In this document: piece after piece, positions 61,580-64,000 of the stretch
How positions within the stretch are numbered: the stretch's first letter is position 1
How the letters are laid out: every line of letters begins with the position of its first letter
From: Oreohelix idahoensis
Lineage: Eukaryota > Mollusca > Gastropoda > Stylommatophora > Oreohelicidae
Length of the DNA: 64,000 bases
Direction: 5' to 3'
Assembly: GCA_024509875.1 (NCBI GenBank)
Contig: JAMPIV010000304.1
Span: 77,501 to 141,500 of the forward strand
The notes under the pieces: model-generated
The model's database searches: none
Told to the model about the DNA's origin: nothing
Seen by the model: only the letters and a program-made list of their open reading frames with translations
Program-made: the position numbers and the translations under genes

Positions 61580-62800
61580 CGCTTTGAGTACCAAGGCTTC
61601 TCAGTAGCAATTACCTTCAAGTACCAAGGGTTTATAGGAAAAATTTCCCATTTGGGGTGATGAAATTTAAAAAATCACTGAGACCGAATGAGTCAACAGA
61701 TTAACATGAAACTTTCAGGATGATATGGGAAGTGGATAAGGTGTCACATGGTGACCTAGTTTTGTGTTCAGATCATGTGATCATGGCAGCCATTTTGAAT
61801 ATTAATGAGGCAATAGACAAATATTGGCATGCATTATTGAAAAATGTATAAAAAATATTATAATCAACTCAAAAGTCATAAGACTTTCCAAGATATAATA
61901 ATATTGTACATTCTTTCTAAAAAAAAAAGCAAGTATAAATATGCTTTTAAAATGATATTGGGGTTAAAAAGCTATTTGAAATGGACACAAAATTTCCAGG
62001 GTCTGTAATGGCAAAATAGAAATATTCATGAGGTACTGACATGATTTCATCCAAAAAGAATTTTAAAAAATACATCTTCAATTTGCTTTAGCTGGGTGTG
62101 ATAGTCTAACATAAAATATGGTCACAGATGCAATTATTGTTGCTTTTTTCTCTGGCCTTTGGTGCCTATTTCCTTCCTGGCGGCAGCATTGTCCTCACAC
62201 TTATAAAAAAAATGAAAAGCAGGGCACAACGCAGAGTGGTTTTTCACATCCAATACAAAAGAATCTTTTCTGGACTCTCAGTCCAGCAGAATTACAAACA
62301 ATGCATTCTGGTCGCTGTCAATTATCTTCATACTGTTGTCGTAACATTGTTTGCATGGACTGTGCTGATCAAACTCTATAATGCCATGTACAAGCAACCA
62401 TGTTTCCCGACCTAGCAAAAACAGATGAATGGCCATGCTTCATGTTATGTTTTGTTTTTCTCAAAATTACAGGAAAACCTCTTCTTCTACTGCCTGTAAC
62501 TGTCTAACCCTAATCATAATGCTCACATAGGGGTCATCAAAGCCATACAAGTACCACTGAAACTAATCAGCTGCTTCTCTGCCACACCCCCTCCTAGTAG
62601 CAGGTCTTTTTCTACGCCCCTGATTCTCACTATGGCCCTGAAAATCAATATCAACACCTCTGACAGCTTCACGAATGCTGGAACTAGGGCTGTTGCTGTC
62701 TGTTTCGGTAATTTCAGGCTGCCCTGCATCAAAACTAGACCAACTGTTGTCACTTTCAAAGGTCAGCTGAGAGCCAGAATCCAAATCATTGTAACATTCA
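61580..62800 (-). mobile_element. piggyBac-like deletion derivative
   Basis: TTAA (61576-61579) precedes CGCTTTGAGTACCAAGG, a piggyBac-style terminus, with an internal echo at about 61617. On the minus strand, 62560-62800 reads as a Ser/Asp/Glu-rich transposase N-terminus (ESDNSWSSFDAG). Then 62201-62317 reads as the C-terminal cysteine-rich domain (CIVCNSAG, FFCIGCEKPLCVVPCF). The catalytic DDD core between them is missing. The far end is lost where a SINE was inserted. Confidence 0.78.
62201..62317 (-). pseudogene. piggyBac transposase C-terminal cysteine-rich domain
   Basis: The pattern C-x2-C...C-x2-C-x4-C-x4-C (ECIVC, FFCIGCEKPLCVVPC) ends in FSFFL and a stop. This zinc-binding tail is what binds transposon ends in piggyBac transposases. 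It is separated from any catalytic domain. Confidence 0.8.
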
Positions 62801-63088
62801 CTAACATTGATTTTACGTGAGTATCCCTTTATTTCTTGTACAGAGACAGGTGTCCCTCGCCATTCAGGCAAATACTCGCCGATTTCGGAGGTACCCATTG
62901 CAGCTGGGTCGGCTCAGGAGCCGCCAGTCCCTGGTCGACGACACTCCTTCAAATGTCCTCGCCAGGTCTCGAGTTAATCCAGTCCAAATCCCGGTCGACG
63001 AAAAATCCTCAAATGCCGTCGCCCGGGTTTGATCCTGTAGCACCCGGTCGCCAGAGCGGTGTTGTAACCACTACGCTAGCGCGGCTCC
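62801..63088 (-). repeat. tRNA-derived SINE, copy 2
   Basis: Same family and orientation as 49193-49482. The A box complement is at 63068-63078 and the B box complement at 63024-63035. It interrupts the N-terminal part of the piggyBac remnant. Confidence 0.88.
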
Positions 63089-63150
63089 CGTTACTTCCCT
63101 TGAAATGCGTAATGTTCAGACACTAGGCGTGATAACATTTTATGGTGATA

Positions 63151-64000
63151 CAGTGCAGACCTGATAAGGAGAACTCACCAGGGACCCAAGAAATAGTTCT
63201 TCTTATCAGAAATTCCTCTTATCAGATAAGAGTTCAAGCATATGGTAATGCATTTGCAACGTACAATGCAATAATGAATTAGCGTTGAATACGACAGATG
63301 TATGACACAGAAAATATGTAAATCACCAAAAGTGTTAATGTACAACGTTGGCACAGATATCTAGATAATAACAGCACTTTTTACACTTTGAAAAGAAAAA
63401 GCTGCAATTTTCCTCTGTATCTTAGTACCCGTACTTGAATGAATAAAAATGTCTTTCCATGACATCCTTAAATTCAAAGAAATTATAAATTAAATCATCT
63501 TGGCATCCAGCCTGCATTATATACATGTTAGTTTTATCCATGCAATTTGAAACTTCCAACTGTGAAATAGTTTGTACCGTTAACCCACAGTCATCATTAT
63601 CTCTAGAATTTGTAAACTCTTAAATGATAAAGCACTCTTAAATGAAAAAATCTGAAATTTTCCTCTGTGCCTTGGTACCTGAGTTAATAAAATGTCTTTC
63701 CATGGCCTCTTTAAATCCAAAGAAATGAGAAATTAAATCATCTTGGCATCCAGCCTGCATTATATGCATGTTAATTTTATCCATGCAATTTGAAACTTCC
63801 ATTTGTGAAACAGTTTGCACTGGCAACCCACAGTCATCATCATCATCTCCATCTAGGTCAGGACTGGAAAGGACAGAAGATGAAACTGTTGGCATACACA
63901 TCCCTAGAATATCAGCACTGGCAAGGCTAGCACTACATGTAGTAACAATATCATTGTCAATGTTGACAAAATCTTCTGCTGAAATGTTCAGTTCCTGATA
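63151..64000 (-). mobile_element. pogo/Tigger-like transposon, 3' part, runs off the window
   Basis: TA followed by CAGTGCAGACCTGATAAGG and an inverted echo (CTTCTTATCAG, CTCTTATCAG) forms a Tigger-style terminus. Upstream on the minus strand, 63638-63901 reads as a transposase C-terminus (FKEAMERHFINSGTKAQRKI, SDFF). The catalytic part lies beyond 64000. Confidence 0.7.
63638..63901 (-). pseudogene. Tigger-like transposase C-terminal region, with a decayed tandem duplicate
   Basis: The frame runs through an acidic stretch (DLDGDDDDD), a conserved-looking helix (MDKINMHIMQ) and a QRKISDFF ending typical of Tigger/jerky-like proteins. About 243 bp downstream on that strand (63400-63600) the same segment is repeated with substitutions and stops. 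Confidence 0.65.

Overview
The window is animal nuclear DNA with one recognisable host gene in a sea of transposable elements. No prokaryotic or organellar gene organisation, rRNA gene, intact tRNA gene or CRISPR array was seen. The host gene is an intron-split orthologue of ZCCHC8, the zinc-knuckle/PSP-domain scaffold of the nuclear exosome targeting (NEXT) complex. The mixture of RTE-like LINEs, I/Nimb-like LINEs with RNase H, a Ty3/gypsy-type LTR element, piggyBac, pogo/Tigger and Tc1 remnants and tRNA-derived SINEs suggests an invertebrate. A mollusc or other lophotrochozoan is my guess, and I cannot fix the phylum from sequence alone. Working names used below: LINE-A (TAAG-tailed, RTE-like), LINE-B, -C, -D and -E (related RTE/CR1-like endonuclease-RT elements), LINE-I (endonuclease + RT + RNase H), LINE-F (I/R1-like 3' ends), S1 and S2 (short interspersed repeats), tSINE (tRNA-derived).

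1-8290: a minus-strand LINE-E was split by a full-length minus-strand LINE-I (1846-7416) that left a perfect 10-bp target-site duplication (TSD). A plus-strand LINE-A 3' end abuts it. 8291-14740: mostly non-coding, with S1/S2 repeats, a perfect-armed hairpin, a giant (GT)n/(CGTG)n tract of about 950 bp and a detached piece of LINE-I 5' sequence. 14744-19975: a minus-strand LINE-D interrupted by two separate insertions, LINE-B and LINE-C, whose target sites are only about 24 bp apart. 19976-27255: a long 5' LTR (about 2.5 kb) into which a LINE-A was inserted with a 16-bp TSD, followed by a primer-binding-like site and an intact gag ORF with no pol. 27260-32470: a (TA)n tract, LTR-like AT-rich sequence and LINE-F copies in inverted orientation that run up to the host gene.

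32540 to beyond 61344: ZCCHC8 on the plus strand. Eleven coding exons are placed; from exon 2 onward they join in one continuous frame with GT/AG borders (517 codons in the window). The 5' part of exon 2 and the end of exon 1 are ambiguous. Its introns hold a Tc1-like fragment, a Tigger-type deletion derivative (36232-37052), a TTAA-flanked miniature element (37097-37651), an almost complete LINE-B (38313-41498) ending about 40 bp before exon 2, a 5'-truncated LINE-I (43735-46075), truncated and rearranged LINE-A copies, SINEs, and a second copy of the long LTR on the opposite strand (53292 to about 56340). 61580-64000: a piggyBac deletion derivative with a SINE inserted in it, then the 3' part of a pogo/Tigger transposon running off the window. 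The C-terminal exons of ZCCHC8 must lie beyond 64000 or were not recognised.

I found no convincing new enzymatic or defence system. The interest lies in clean nested-insertion stratigraphy with readable TSDs, internally deleted derivatives of several families, and retroelements sitting very close to splice and start sites of an essential RNA-decay gene.
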